Shown: positions 54,601 through 63,297 of the stretch, piece after piece
Position numbering within the stretch: position 1 is the stretch's first letter
Layout of the letters: each line of letters opens with the position of its first letter
DNA from: Marinobacterium stanieri
GTDB lineage: Bacteria; Pseudomonadota; Gammaproteobacteria; Pseudomonadales; Balneatricaceae
DNA: 64,000 bases
Direction: 5' to 3'
NCBI RefSeq assembly: GCF_900155945.1
Contig: NZ_FTMN01000010.1
Coordinates: 1-64,000 of the forward strand
The notes under the pieces: model-generated
The model's database searches: none
What the model was told of the DNA's origin: nothing
What the model saw: the letters and a program-made list of their open reading frames with translations, nothing else
Translations under genes and position numbers: made by a program

Positions 54601-55419
54601 GACACTACTGCCGTTAATGGTTTCTGGAAACAGAATAATGAAGGTAACTGGGTGAACCTGGCTTCATCAGACTATGGTGGCCAGGTTGTGCTGGAAGGTA
54701 ACCGGATGCGCCTTGATTTTCAGCTCACCGACAACGGCGAGTTTGATGCCGACAATTCAGCGAATGGCCGTATTCTTGACCCGGGAGCCCTTGCTTTTAA
54801 CACGGACACACTCAGTGAGCAGGTTCAAGCGCTGTATATTGCCTATTACCAGCGACCTGCCGACAGCGCTGGGCTTGAATTCTGGACCGATTATCTGAAT
54901 GACCAGAGCGGCAGCCTGGAACAGATCGTCGATGCCTTTGCCAGCTCCGAAGAGTCCCAAACCCTCTATGGCGAAATTAACGACACCAATGTTAGCCAAT
55001 TCCTGATCGACCTTTATGGCTCCCTGTTCAACCGCGCCATCGACAGCGAAGGACTGGCCTTTTACCGCAACGCGTTTATAACAGGCGAGTATGAGGACGG
55101 CCGTCCTGCCACTGCCGGCAATATGATGCTGGATATCCTGCAAGGTGCCCAGAACGGCGATGCCGAGTTGATTGATACTAAACTGGATGCCGCCCGCACC
55201 TTCACCTGGCTGCTGGACCCGGATCAGGATGGTGAGGTCACGGCCACCTACGACGCCAACGACTTAAGTACGGTGAGAGACTGGTTACAGGGTGTCACAG
55301 ACAATGACTCAGCACCGGGCGTCAGCGGCATTCACAGCCTGATCCGGAATGAAGTGGCTGAGGCAGGTGATCCCATAACACTGGTTGGGAATAACGGGGT
55401 CAGTGAACTGTTGCTCTAG
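51682..55419 (+). CDS. Giant cadherin/Ig-like protein with DUF4214 tail
   Basis: A 1245-residue acidic protein without a signal peptide. It starts with an Asp/Gly-rich domain similar to pre-peptidase C-terminal modules (about residues 5-140, YDTTPGNITESGDFEDL...). Then come cadherin-like (NTLYLSDQSVSYSEGNHYVTVGT) and Ig-like modules with DxNDAP/DENxP calcium turns, a DSP3-like PDADGIPDEVED, the same 'VFITLTGGSLNGKST' domain as the first giant protein (about 905-1030), and a DUF4214 tail (about 1035-1165). It ends NNGVSELLL. The last 410 residues clearly parallel those of the first giant protein, implying duplication of the tail. Probably secreted and surface-bound. Confidence 0.85.
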   Translation: MADYDTTPGNITESGDFEDLVGPSGTNDRWLFNEAGIYTFIGSLASGGDNSDMIDSLPVTFGSYAGTGYYIEAYSISLSNIVINSSTEFSITPKSTTGSSFVLNTALTDTPLTYIYPTSGDHTIRIGNGTVVLDYTLTLHIAERPDNEAPNTLYLSDQSVSYSEGNHYVTVGTLQTSDSNRGDSHTYSLVSGAGSTDNGFFTLSGTSLQAIDPQAMDPGTYSVRVRTEDLGGLTREEAFSITVIDDIAPEVQSITAAEGPPGSIEYTVTFNEAVLTVSADDFTLNGTGSAAGSIAEITGSGTAFTVTVNNLSGEGHLRLDLKDANNITDASGNNAEAFNTGSSMYFDTVAPVINASSISLTGASGINGEFIVGDTITATWDNSASGDNNGDVASVTMDFSDFGGNSAVTASNTGGFWSATFEVLEGILDATDLNLTVNATDNSDNLGSGSSTDVSLDNELPHPPSANAPLEVFENAGTNTVIGSVSASDDDGYSFNLSDDAGGRFNINSTTGEITYAGGGLDHENSPAISITATTTDNAGNTANQTLNIDVLDVNDAPAFLPIAATGDYTENGTDADLWTANGIDTIETGQSLLMVKLLVGGVIDGTDEHLVADELSGPIELVTGTQSLSLNGQPLDVTIVDSDYDLEVTLEASTLALTDWQGLVESLSYRHISDAPTAGPREISIVSIQDDGGTLNNGRDLTSGTKGTRTFEVHVINDSPVITVNSGPGVLVGRSITLDSSHLNADDPDDASDQLTYTLDSIPARGTLALDGTTLDIGDTFTQQDIEDGLVTFTAGDLSGEAAFELTLADGGEDGATNVSTTFSLSVRVPPPPPTPEPEPTLPDINDWENLPDPDADGIPDEVEDQVISPTGVPGDGNGDGIDDSEQKDVTSLPFFPQGQEGEDNHVFITLTGGSLNGKSTGSGVELLNVHQQDRPEDAPDSMDIPLGMIAFEALLGDDRFGSTQTFSLYVDDTTAVNGFWKQNNEGNWVNLASSDYGGQVVLEGNRMRLDFQLTDNGEFDADNSANGRILDPGALAFNTDTLSEQVQALYIAYYQRPADSAGLEFWTDYLNDQSGSLEQIVDAFASSEESQTLYGEINDTNVSQFLIDLYGSLFNRAIDSEGLAFYRNAFITGEYEDGRPATAGNMMLDILQGAQNGDAELIDTKLDAARTFTWLLDPDQDGEVTATYDANDLSTVRDWLQGVTDNDSAPGVSGIHSLIRNEVAEAGDPITLVGNNGVSELLL

Positions 55420-55451
55420 CTTTACTAGACCCTAATTCCTGCAACCGCTTT

Positions 55452-55486
55452 GGCCGGCTTTCTCTCAGAAGGCTGGCCTTGTTTTA
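55452..55486 (+). terminator. Terminator after the second giant gene
   Basis: GGCCGGCTT (55452-55460) pairs with AAGGCTGGCC (55469-55478) around CTCTCAG-type loop, then TTGTTTTAT. Confidence 0.85.
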
Positions 55487-55568
55487 TCTCAGCTTCACTA
55501 CTAGGAATAACCCGTATATCTGGTGCTAGAATGCTGTGCACGCAAACAACAAAGAACAAGGACAGAAC

Positions 55569-56846
55569 ATGAAACTGGAAACGCTCGCGCTGCACGCCGG
55601 TTACGAAACAGATCCGACCACCAACTCGGCTGCCGTCCCCATTTATCAAACCACCTCTTACACCTTTGATGACGCCCAGCACGGTGCCGACCTGTTTGAC
55701 TTGAAGGTTCCGGGCAACATCTACAGCCGCATCATGAACCCCACCAACGACGTGCTGGAAAAGCGCGTAGCGGCACTGGAAGGCGGTGTCGCGGCACTGG
55801 CCGTCGCGTCAGGCATGGCGGCCATCACCTACACCATTCAAACACTGGCCGAAGCGGGTGATAACATCATCTCGACCAGCGAACTGTATGGCGGCACCTA
55901 CAACCTGTTCGCCCACACGCTGCCACGTCAGGGGCTGGAAGTCCGCTTCGTACAAAAAGATGACTTTGCTGCCCTGGAGAGCAAAATCGACGCTCGCACC
56001 AAAGCGATCTACTGCGAGTCTGTGGGTAACCCTTCCGGCGGTATTGCCGACATCGAGAAGCTGGCTGAAATTGCCCACCGTCATGGTGTGCCGCTGGTTG
56101 TGGATAACACCGTCCCCAGTCCCTCCTTGTGGCGCCCGATTGAGCAGGGTGCCGATATAATCGTCACGGCTGCGACCAAGTATATCGGTGGCCATGGTAC
56201 GACGATCGGTGGCCTGATTGTCGATTCCGGCAACTTCCCCTGGGCTGAAAACAAGGAACGCTTCCCGCTGCTGAATGAGCCGGACGTGTCCTATCATGGT
56301 GTGGTCTATACCGAAGCCTTCGGCCCCGCCGCCTTTATTGGCCGTGCGCGTGTCGTACCGTTGCGCAACATGGGCGCAGCGCTGTCACCGATGAACGCCT
56401 TCATGCTGTTGCAGGGTCTGGAAACCCTTTCACTGCGCATGGAGCGCATCTGTGACAACACTCAGAAAGTCGCCGAATACCTGGAAAACCACCCGGAAGT
56501 GGTATGGGTCAATTACGCCGGTCTGGAAAGCCACAAGGATTTCGCACTGGCGCAGAAGTACATGGGCGGCAAAGCCTCCGGTATTCTCAGCTTCGGCCTT
56601 AAATCCGGCCGTGAGGGCACACGCAAATTCTACGATGCACTGCAGATCTTCCTGCGCCTGGTAAACATCGGTGACTGCAAGTCACTGGCATCTATCCCGG
56701 CTGAAACCACACACCGTCAGCTCAACGACGAAGAATTGAAGTCTGCAGGCGTGTCACCAGAAATGGTGCGCCTGTCTATCGGCATTGAGCATGTGGATGA
56801 CCTGATTGCCGACCTGGAGCAAGCCTTGCTACAGAGCATCAGCTAA
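55569..56846 (+). CDS. metY: O-acetylhomoserine sulfhydrylase (MetY)
   Basis: A 425-residue PLP enzyme of the Cys/Met metabolism family. Seen: TLALHAGYETDPTTNSAAVPIYQTTSYTF, the phosphate-binding SGMAA, ESVGNPSG, DNT and the Schiff-base lysine in TAATKYIGGHGTTIGG. It makes homocysteine from O-acetylhomoserine and sulfide. ATG 55569 is preferred over one 11 codons upstream because it matches the family start and follows AAGGACAGAAC. No Met box or S-box riboswitch is seen in the 80 bases upstream. Confidence 0.94.
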   Translation: MKLETLALHAGYETDPTTNSAAVPIYQTTSYTFDDAQHGADLFDLKVPGNIYSRIMNPTNDVLEKRVAALEGGVAALAVASGMAAITYTIQTLAEAGDNIISTSELYGGTYNLFAHTLPRQGLEVRFVQKDDFAALESKIDARTKAIYCESVGNPSGGIADIEKLAEIAHRHGVPLVVDNTVPSPSLWRPIEQGADIIVTAATKYIGGHGTTIGGLIVDSGNFPWAENKERFPLLNEPDVSYHGVVYTEAFGPAAFIGRARVVPLRNMGAALSPMNAFMLLQGLETLSLRMERICDNTQKVAEYLENHPEVVWVNYAGLESHKDFALAQKYMGGKASGILSFGLKSGREGTRKFYDALQIFLRLVNIGDCKSLASIPAETTHRQLNDEELKSAGVSPEMVRLSIGIEHVDDLIADLEQALLQSIS

Positions 56847-56853
56847 ATCATAT

Positions 56854-56892
56854 ATGTGAACCTTGGCTTTATCATGATGCTGGGGTTCACAT
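56854..56892. other. Inverted repeat after metY
   Basis: ATGTGAACC (56854-56862) and GGTTCACAT (56884-56892) form a nine-base-pair arm with a 21-base loop. There is no T-tract, so it is either a weak terminator or a regulatory site. Confidence 0.4.
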
Positions 56893-57008
56893 CGCTACCT
56901 CAACGACTTATGTTGTCTGAGCAAAGCCACGAAAATGGATTTCGAGGCAAGGGGCTAACGGACTAGCTTGCTCCGTTGTAATAAAAACCACATATCTCTG
57001 GTGGTTTC

Positions 57009-58307
57009 GTGAAACACGTTTTAGTTGCATTACTCATCCTGACGGCTTTCGTCAGTGGTGCATTTTGGCTACTCAGTGATGACAGACTTCATCCAAATAT
57101 TCAGGCGTTCATCACTCTGACACACCCCTCTGGGGACAGCCGAGCCTTCACATATTTGCTCGGTCTTCAAGCCCCTCAGGGCCAACACCCTGAAATCGCG
57201 GGAGAGACGTTACTTACCCAGGTTCGCAAATACGAGAACACAGTCACACTCACCTCGACGGACACCTCTACACATGAAATATACACGGGTGATACATTGT
57301 CTCTGCCCGAGCAATCCCGCCATTGCAGTTTCAGTGAAACACACTGTTTGCGTGAACTCTTTGAAACACCCTCACCAACCCAGTCACCGAGCCCAGAGGA
57401 GCAGGTGTTATTGGAGCGGTGGCACCAATTCATACAACTCGATGATTACCAGGTACTCACACAACCAGGTCTGTCCGAATACGTACCGCCTTACCTGTAC
57501 CTGACGGCAGCTAACCGCATATCAATGGTCAACAGCATTCGTCAGGCTAACGCTGGGGATTCCTTATTGGCACGCCAGCAGCTATTGGCAAACATTGCCG
57601 CCTTACGATACTTACTAGCCGCAGAAGGGCACTTGATTGGAAAAATGGTCGCTGCCAAGATGATGTCAGACCAGATAGACGTCTTAAATGCTCTGCAACA
57701 GCGGTTTGAGCTCCCTCCTGCCCCCCCAATTTTACCGCTCACAGTACCTGAAAAAAGTCTCAGGCTTCCCTTGGCAAGAGAGCTGACGATGATTACAAAC
57801 CTTTACCAGGAAATGGACTCCGAACCGGAATTATTTGACCCGGATTTACCCATTCCTCCTTGGCTTGCACGGCTGCTATTCAAACCTGCAATCAGCACCA
57901 ACGCCATGCTCCCCATATATGAATATGTCATCACGGGTTCTGAAATAGATCCTGTGGATTTTATTTCACATGTCCAGCCACACAACATGCCTGTGATCAA
58001 AACCAACTGGATTCGTAACCCCGTAGGTACCATCCTTAACCGTGTTGCACTCCCTGATTTACACGTTTATGCCATCGACATGCAGGACTTGGATGTCAAA
58101 ATTGGCCTTTTTAACGCTTTCAATCAATCCCCATCACATTCAACGCAAAGCGTGTTAAACACGTTCACCAACCCCTACTATCCCGATGGCTCCCCCATGA
58201 AGGCCTCGATCGAATCGCACAGAATTTGCGTTCCAGGCCCTGCGAAACGAAATGAGCTCCGTTGCCTTCATGGCTTTTTCAACGATACGAGTGGTAGCCC
58301 GAATTAG
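57009..58307 (+). CDS. Membrane-anchored hypothetical protein
   Basis: A 432-residue protein beginning with a GTG at 57009 (GGTGG six bases before) and one N-terminal hydrophobic segment (about residues 3-22), probably a signal anchor with the body in the periplasm. The long body is mostly helical with a Pro-rich stretch (PTQSPSPEE) near residue 123 and PPAPPILPL near 237; four cysteines pair up loosely. I do not recognise a family. Its last four bases overlap the convergent LysR gene. Base composition is slightly lower in GC than metY. Confidence 0.55.
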   Translation: MKHVLVALLILTAFVSGAFWLLSDDRLHPNIQAFITLTHPSGDSRAFTYLLGLQAPQGQHPEIAGETLLTQVRKYENTVTLTSTDTSTHEIYTGDTLSLPEQSRHCSFSETHCLRELFETPSPTQSPSPEEQVLLERWHQFIQLDDYQVLTQPGLSEYVPPYLYLTAANRISMVNSIRQANAGDSLLARQQLLANIAALRYLLAAEGHLIGKMVAAKMMSDQIDVLNALQQRFELPPAPPILPLTVPEKSLRLPLARELTMITNLYQEMDSEPELFDPDLPIPPWLARLLFKPAISTNAMLPIYEYVITGSEIDPVDFISHVQPHNMPVIKTNWIRNPVGTILNRVALPDLHVYAIDMQDLDVKIGLFNAFNQSPSHSTQSVLNTFTNPYYPDGSPMKASIESHRICVPGPAKRNELRCLHGFFNDTSGSPN

Positions 58308-59143
58308 TCTTGCGCCGGACAGCATTCAAGAAAACGCGCTACTGCGTCGGTATCAGGCCGCTGGCGGTGGCGCAGCAGATACAGTTGGCGTCGGATACTG
58401 AGTTCCGGCGCCAGCACCTGTAACTCGCCGCTCTGCAGTGACTGTTGGACTACATGTCGTGACAGACAGCTGACGCCTACCCCCGCCCTGACAGCATTGT
58501 GAATCGCTTCAGAGCTACCCAGTTCCAACACTGGCTGTAACGCACCTAATGCCTCGAACAATTCCTGCTCCACCACACTGCGCGTACCCGACCCTCGCTC
58601 ACGCATGATCCAGGGCAGCTCTTCCAGTCGGGAGTTTTCATAACCGGAAGCCGCAACGATCACCATCTCATCCTGACGCCAGGGTGTCATGACCAGGTCA
58701 GGGTGCAACGCCCGCCCCTCGATCAAGCCAAGGTCCAACTCGAACCGGAGCATTCGTTCGGCGATCTCATCGGTGTTGGCGATTTCTACACGCTCACACG
58801 GCAGAGCATGACCTGATGCTCCCAACAGACGCGGTAACAGGTAGTTGCCAATTGTGGTGCTGGCTCCAACCTTCAACTGACTGCTTCCCGTGGTGAATAG
58901 TGCTTCGGCATCCCGTGCCTGTACCAATAGTGCACGCGCCCTCGGCTGCAAGGCTCTGCCACTGGCGTTTAACACCAATCGCTTGCCGACACGATCAAAC
59001 AGCTTTTGCCCCAGCCTTGATTCAAGCTCGCTCAATGCATTACTGGCAGCAGACTGGGATAGCGCAACGGCGTCTGCTGCACGGGTCGTGGAGCCGGTTT
59101 CAATCACCGCCAGAAAAACTTCCAATTGACGCAGGGACAGCAT
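58304..59143 (-). CDS. LysR-family regulator, YeiE-like
   Basis: A 279-residue LysR regulator. The HTH is LRQLEVFLAVIETGSTTRAADAVALSQSAASNALSELESRLG; the effector domain includes ASTTIGNYLLPRLLG. ATG 59143 follows GAGG at six bases; an open frame 7 codons longer is less likely. It is divergent from a YeiH-family transporter gene, the same pairing as yeiE/yeiH in enterobacteria, where YeiE responds to sulfite. It probably controls that gene. Confidence 0.88.
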   Translation of the reverse strand: MLSLRQLEVFLAVIETGSTTRAADAVALSQSAASNALSELESRLGQKLFDRVGKRLVLNASGRALQPRARALLVQARDAEALFTTGSSQLKVGASTTIGNYLLPRLLGASGHALPCERVEIANTDEIAERMLRFELDLGLIEGRALHPDLVMTPWRQDEMVIVAASGYENSRLEELPWIMRERGSGTRSVVEQELFEALGALQPVLELGSSEAIHNAVRAGVGVSCLSRHVVQQSLQSGELQVLAPELSIRRQLYLLRHRQRPDTDAVARFLECCPAQD

Positions 59144-59261
59144 ACGCACCTCGAACCGATTCAAACCTACCTGAAAAACTGGTCAATAATACCAAATCAA
59201 TCCGTTTTAAACTTATAACCAATCGATTTAAAGTGCACACCTGTTCACGAGGAGGTGCACC

Positions 59262-60308
59262 ATGCCATTACAGCAACGTCTACAAACAGCCAACAGGCTT
59301 GCCCAGCTGCTGCCCGGCCTGCTGCTGACATTGAGCCTTAGTCTTGGCGCCTTGCTGCTGGTCCAGCTCCCCCTTCCCTTTGTGGGCATGGTCGGCCCCC
59401 TGACACTGGCGATGCTGCTGGCTATTCTGGCAGGTCATCTGGTCGGTGCACGCATCGAAAAACGCAGTGAGGCCGGGCTCCAGTTCAGCCGGCATTTCTT
59501 GTTACGTGCCGGCATTATTCTCTACGGCCTGCGTATCAGTTTTGCAGACCTGCAAAGTGCCGGCCTGAATGCGCTTTTGATCGACATGGTGGTTGTAATC
59601 GGTATTCTGGCCACTGCTGCTTGGGTCGGTATTCGCTGGCTCAAGCTGGATGCACGCACCGCCGTGTTAATTGGTGCCGGCAGTGCGATTTGTGGTGCGG
59701 CGGCAGTGCTGGCAAGCGCGCCGACCATTCGTGCGCGTCAACAGGCGGTTCCTGTCGCCATCGCCACGGTTGTGCTTTTTGGCAGTGCAGCCATGCTACT
59801 TTACCCCTGGTTGTTCGCACAGGAGTGGGTTCAGGCCCTGTTTCACAACGGAGATACGGCTTTCGGACGCCTGGTTGGCGCTACCACTCATGAAGTCGCT
59901 CAGGTCACCGCAGTTGCCGCCGCTCTGCCCACAGAAGCCGCTCACACCGCAGTTGTTACCAAACTGATGCGCGTCATGCTCCTGGTACCGGTTTTACTGG
60001 TCCTGAGCCACCTGTTCAACAAGGGACAAAGCGATAGCAATACACCGGCAAAACTGCCAGCTCCCTGGTTTGCATTGGTGTTTATGCTGCTGCCACTGGT
60101 CAACAGTCTGGACCTGTTACCGGAACAACTACTGGCGCTGCTGCATCAGCTGGATCAGCTGTTTCTGGCCATGGCGATGGCAGCACTGGGGTTCGCCACA
60201 CGACTGAGCGCTATCCGAGCGGCTGGCTGGAAGCCCATGATATTGGGTGCTTTGCTGTTTGCTCTGCTGCTGGTCGGCGGAACAGGCATGACGCTTTTGC
60301 TCAGCTAA
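59262..60308 (+). CDS. YeiH/UPF0324-family membrane transporter
   Basis: A 348-residue protein with about ten hydrophobic segments. GPLTLAMLLAILAGHLVG, SRHFLLRAGIILYGLRISF, GAGSAICGAAAVLASAP and the EVAQVTAVAAAL region are family landmarks. UPF0324 members are described as putative sulfate or sulfite exporters. Regulated presumably by the divergent LysR gene. Ribosome site GAGGAGGTG is eight bases before the ATG. Confidence 0.9.
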   Translation: MPLQQRLQTANRLAQLLPGLLLTLSLSLGALLLVQLPLPFVGMVGPLTLAMLLAILAGHLVGARIEKRSEAGLQFSRHFLLRAGIILYGLRISFADLQSAGLNALLIDMVVVIGILATAAWVGIRWLKLDARTAVLIGAGSAICGAAAVLASAPTIRARQQAVPVAIATVVLFGSAAMLLYPWLFAQEWVQALFHNGDTAFGRLVGATTHEVAQVTAVAAALPTEAAHTAVVTKLMRVMLLVPVLLVLSHLFNKGQSDSNTPAKLPAPWFALVFMLLPLVNSLDLLPEQLLALLHQLDQLFLAMAMAALGFATRLSAIRAAGWKPMILGALLFALLLVGGTGMTLLLS

Positions 60309-60324
60309 ACGCTCTGCCAAGGCA

Positions 60325-60360
60325 CAAAAAAGCCCCTCTCCTTGCGGATGGGGCTTCTTC
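60325..60360. terminator. Bidirectional terminator, yeiH and carbonic anhydrase
   Basis: AAAAAAGCCCC-type arm (AGCCCC 60331-60336) pairs with GGGGCT (60350-60355), with A- and T-rich flanks on both sides. Confidence 0.8.
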
Positions 60361-60386
60361 AGTGCCAAACCATGGCTCAACTTTTG

Positions 60387-61049
60387 TTAAGCGTTGTTAC
60401 GCGTAGACTCCACCCGGGCTATCGCCTGGTTCAGTTCACTTTCGGCGGAGGTGCCTGAATCCGCGCAGAACTCCAGATCAGTCAGGCGACCATTCTCCAA
60501 GCTGTACACCCAGCCATGCACACTCAGGTCCTGTCCACGCTTCCAGGCATCCTGCACAATGGTGGTATTACAGACATTGTAAGCCTGCTGCACCGCATTC
60601 AGTTCGCACATCATATCTACCTGGGCCGGCGTATCCTGCCAGGGGCCAACCAGCTCACGGTGCTGGAAATAGACATCACGAATATTACGCAGCCAGTTGT
60701 CGATGAGACCGTGAGGCTGCTCCTGCAAAGCGGCACGGACACCGCCACAACCGTAGTGTCCAACTACCATCACATGCTTCACTTTGAGCACTTCCACTGC
60801 GTACTGCAGTACCGACAGACAGTTCATATCGGTATGCACAACAATGTTGGAGACATTGCGGTGGACAAACAGCTCACCGGGCAGCAAGTCGACAATCTCA
60901 TTGGCTGGTACACGGCTATCGGAACAGCCGATCCACAGATATTCCGGAGCCTGCTGGGACGCCAGGGTGGGGAAAAATTCCGGGTCCTGCTCATGGATTC
61001 GGTCAGACCAGCTACGGTTGTTGTCAAAAAGGTTCGACAGTTTCTTCAT
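60387..61049 (-). CDS. can: Beta-class carbonic anhydrase
   Basis: A 220-residue cytoplasmic enzyme with the zinc ligands CSDSRV (Cys42, Asp44) and HYGCGGVRAAL (His98, Cys101), and RNVSNIV between. It interconverts CO2 and bicarbonate. Length equals E. coli Can. It lies alone between the transporter and hemE, with an inverted REP pair upstream. Confidence 0.95.
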   Translation of the reverse strand: MKKLSNLFDNNRSWSDRIHEQDPEFFPTLASQQAPEYLWIGCSDSRVPANEIVDLLPGELFVHRNVSNIVVHTDMNCLSVLQYAVEVLKVKHVMVVGHYGCGGVRAALQEQPHGLIDNWLRNIRDVYFQHRELVGPWQDTPAQVDMMCELNAVQQAYNVCNTTIVQDAWKRGQDLSVHGWVYSLENGRLTDLEFCADSGTSAESELNQAIARVESTRNNA

Positions 61050-61162
61050 GGTTATTCATTCCCCAAATACAACTCAGGCAGCGATGGATCACACCGCTGC
61101 CTGGTAGACACTTTCAATCGATGCACTGATGTCGTTGTGTATGGTTTTATGCGGGGCGGTCT

Positions 61163-61255
61163 TTCGCGCACGGAGTGCGCTCCCACAGTGAGCACCACAA
61201 CGCGACGACAGGTTTGGAACCTGTAACATCTGTGGGAGCTCGCTCCGCGAGCGAA
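61163..61255. repeat. Inverted pair of REP sequences (BIME-like)
   Basis: TTCGCGCACGGAGTGCGCTC... (61163-61188) and its near-complement TGTGGGAGCTCGCTCCGCGA... (61230-61255) are both hairpin-forming REP units with the GTGGGAG head, in opposite orientation. A smaller hairpin, ACAGGT...ACCTGT (61208-61224), is between them. This is the REP doublet form common in Pseudomonas-like genomes. Confidence 0.8.
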
Positions 61256-61282
61256 TACTCCTCACAGCAGCTCTGCCCCTAA

Positions 61283-62347
61283 TTACCGGTGGTACTGAGC
61301 ACTCAGCTCGTGCACCGCATCTACAAATACTTTAGCACTTTCCGGATCGACAAACTGATGGATACCATGGCCCAGGTTGAACACATGACCGTTGCCGGTA
61401 CCGAACCGGGCCAGAATATCGGCCACTTCGGCACGGATACGTTCCGCCGGTGCGTAGAGCACGCTCGGGTCCATATTACCCTGCAGGGCTACTCGATCAC
61501 CGACACGACGGCGAGCATCATCAATATTGGTCGTCCAGTCCAGGCCCAGTGCATCAGCACCTGCCTCAGCCATGACTTCCAGCCACTGACCACCATTCTT
61601 GGTGAACATGATCACCGGCACACGACGGCCGTCATATTCACGAATCAGTCCTGACACGATTTGCTGCATGTATTTGAGCGAGAACTCCTGATACATCGGG
61701 CCGCTCAGCGCACCGCCCCAGGTATCAAAGATCTGCACCGCCTGAGCGCCGCTACGGATCTGCTCGTTCAGGTAATGCGTGACTGACTGCGCCAGCTTGT
61801 CCAGCAGTGCGTGCATCACCTCAGGCGTGGCGTACATCATCTTCTTGATGTGGCGGAAATCCTTGCTGGAGCCACCTTCAACCATGTAGGTCGCCAGGGT
61901 CCAGGGGCTGCCGGAGAAACCAATCAAGGGTACACGACCAGACAGGGCACCACGGATTTCACTGACCGCCGCCATGACGTAGTCCAGATCACTGGCCGCA
62001 TCAGGCACCGGCAGCTCGTCTACATCCTTCTCGGTACGCACTACTTTTTCGAATTTCGGGCCTTCGCCCTGTTCGAAATACAGCCCCAAGCCCATGGCAT
62101 CAGGGATGGTCAGAATATCGGAGAACAGGATGGCGGCATCCAGATCGTAGCGTTCCAGCGGCTGCAAGGTCACTTCGCAGGCCAGTTCACGGTTTTTGCA
62201 CAGACTCAGAAAGTCACCCGCCTGGGCACGAGTTGCGCGGTATTCCGGCAGGTAGCGTCCTGCCTGACGCATCATCCAGACCGGGGTTACATCCACCGGT
62301 TCACGCAGCAGCGCACGCAGAAAGCGATCGTTTTTCAGTTCAGCCAT
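61283..62347 (-). CDS. hemE: Uroporphyrinogen decarboxylase
   Basis: A 354-residue enzyme of haem synthesis. The N-terminal [21 protein letters not shown] contains the substrate-binding arginines. [33 protein letters not shown] and [11 protein letters not shown] are also diagnostic. It removes four acetate carboxyls to give coproporphyrinogen III. Full family length. Confidence 0.97.
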   Translation of the reverse strand: MAELKNDRFLRALLREPVDVTPVWMMRQAGRYLPEYRATRAQAGDFLSLCKNRELACEVTLQPLERYDLDAAILFSDILTIPDAMGLGLYFEQGEGPKFEKVVRTEKDVDELPVPDAASDLDYVMAAVSEIRGALSGRVPLIGFSGSPWTLATYMVEGGSSKDFRHIKKMMYATPEVMHALLDKLAQSVTHYLNEQIRSGAQAVQIFDTWGGALSGPMYQEFSLKYMQQIVSGLIREYDGRRVPVIMFTKNGGQWLEVMAEAGADALGLDWTTNIDDARRRVGDRVALQGNMDPSVLYAPAERIRAEVADILARFGTGNGHVFNLGHGIHQFVDPESAKVFVDAVHELSAQYHR

Positions 62348-62502
62348 GTCGCCATCTTATCCTGTAGCTAAGTTTGAGATGGCGACATTGTAACCGCTAA
62401 CGCATTCAATTGCTTTCTACAGGAGTACAGTCTGCACCTTGAACTGTATAATTACTGGGCTAAGGTTAACCCTAACAATGTTTAGCCGGTGATTTGTTCA
62501 TC

Positions 62503-63297
62503 ATGACACGCAGTACCAAAGTCCTCAGCCTGCCGACCCGCTCCGATAAGCACGATCATGCACATCATCAGCTGGTGTTTGGTCTGGAAGGTGATACCGC
62601 ATTCGAGCTGGTCGGTCGCAGCCGCGAGGTCCGCATCGGGCATGGCTGTCTGGTGCCTTGCGCCACCGACCATATTTTCAGCGGCCTGGGCGACAACCGT
62701 ATCGTCGTGATGGACCTGCCCACCGAAAGTCATGACCGTCTGCAGCAGGAAAAAATCGACCGGCTCTTCGATCAGGCCAGCTACTTTCAATGCCCGCCCG
62801 ATCTTCAGCTGCTGCTGCGCTCGCTCAGCCGGGAGCTTAGACACAATCCTGCCGATACCCTGTTACAGGAAGCCTGCAGCAATACATTGCTCTGCGCCCT
62901 GCAACGCCAATTTGACCAGAGCCCGATGGCGCGCCCACAAGGTCGTCTGAATCTGGAATTGCTCGACGACTACATTGACCTCCACATTGACCGTCGTCTG
63001 CCAGTGGAAGAGTTGGCAGGCCTTTTCTGCCTCGCCAGCAGCCAGTTCTATGCCCGCTTCCGTGACCAGACCGGTATGACACCCAACCAGTATGTCAGCG
63101 AACGTCGACTTCAGGCTGTACGTCAGGCGCTAATGCACGCCCCTGACCCTATTGCTCAGCTGGCATCTCGTTTCGGTTTTTGCAATCAAAGCGCCCTGAC
63201 TCGGGCCTTCCGTCAACGTTTCGATCTCTCTCCGGCGCAGTTCCGTCGCCAGCGCAACGGTTACGCACCGGAAGATACTGCAAAAGATTCGGAGTAA
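62503..63297 (+). CDS. AraC-family transcriptional regulator
   Basis: A 264-residue protein: an N-terminal cupin-like domain (about residues 8-80, KHDHAHHQLVFGLEGDTAFEL) and a C-terminal double HTH (about 160-255: LPVEELAGLFCLASSQFYARFRDQTGMTPNQYV and IAQLASRFGFCNQSALTRAFRQRFDLSPAQFR). The ATG at 62503 is chosen; a TTG three codons earlier is possible. Placed 326 bases before a putP gene in the same direction, it resembles the proline regulator PruR of Pseudomonas in layout, so it may control putP. Divergent from hemE. Confidence 0.88.
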   Translation: MTRSTKVLSLPTRSDKHDHAHHQLVFGLEGDTAFELVGRSREVRIGHGCLVPCATDHIFSGLGDNRIVVMDLPTESHDRLQQEKIDRLFDQASYFQCPPDLQLLLRSLSRELRHNPADTLLQEACSNTLLCALQRQFDQSPMARPQGRLNLELLDDYIDLHIDRRLPVEELAGLFCLASSQFYARFRDQTGMTPNQYVSERRLQAVRQALMHAPDPIAQLASRFGFCNQSALTRAFRQRFDLSPAQFRRQRNGYAPEDTAKDSE

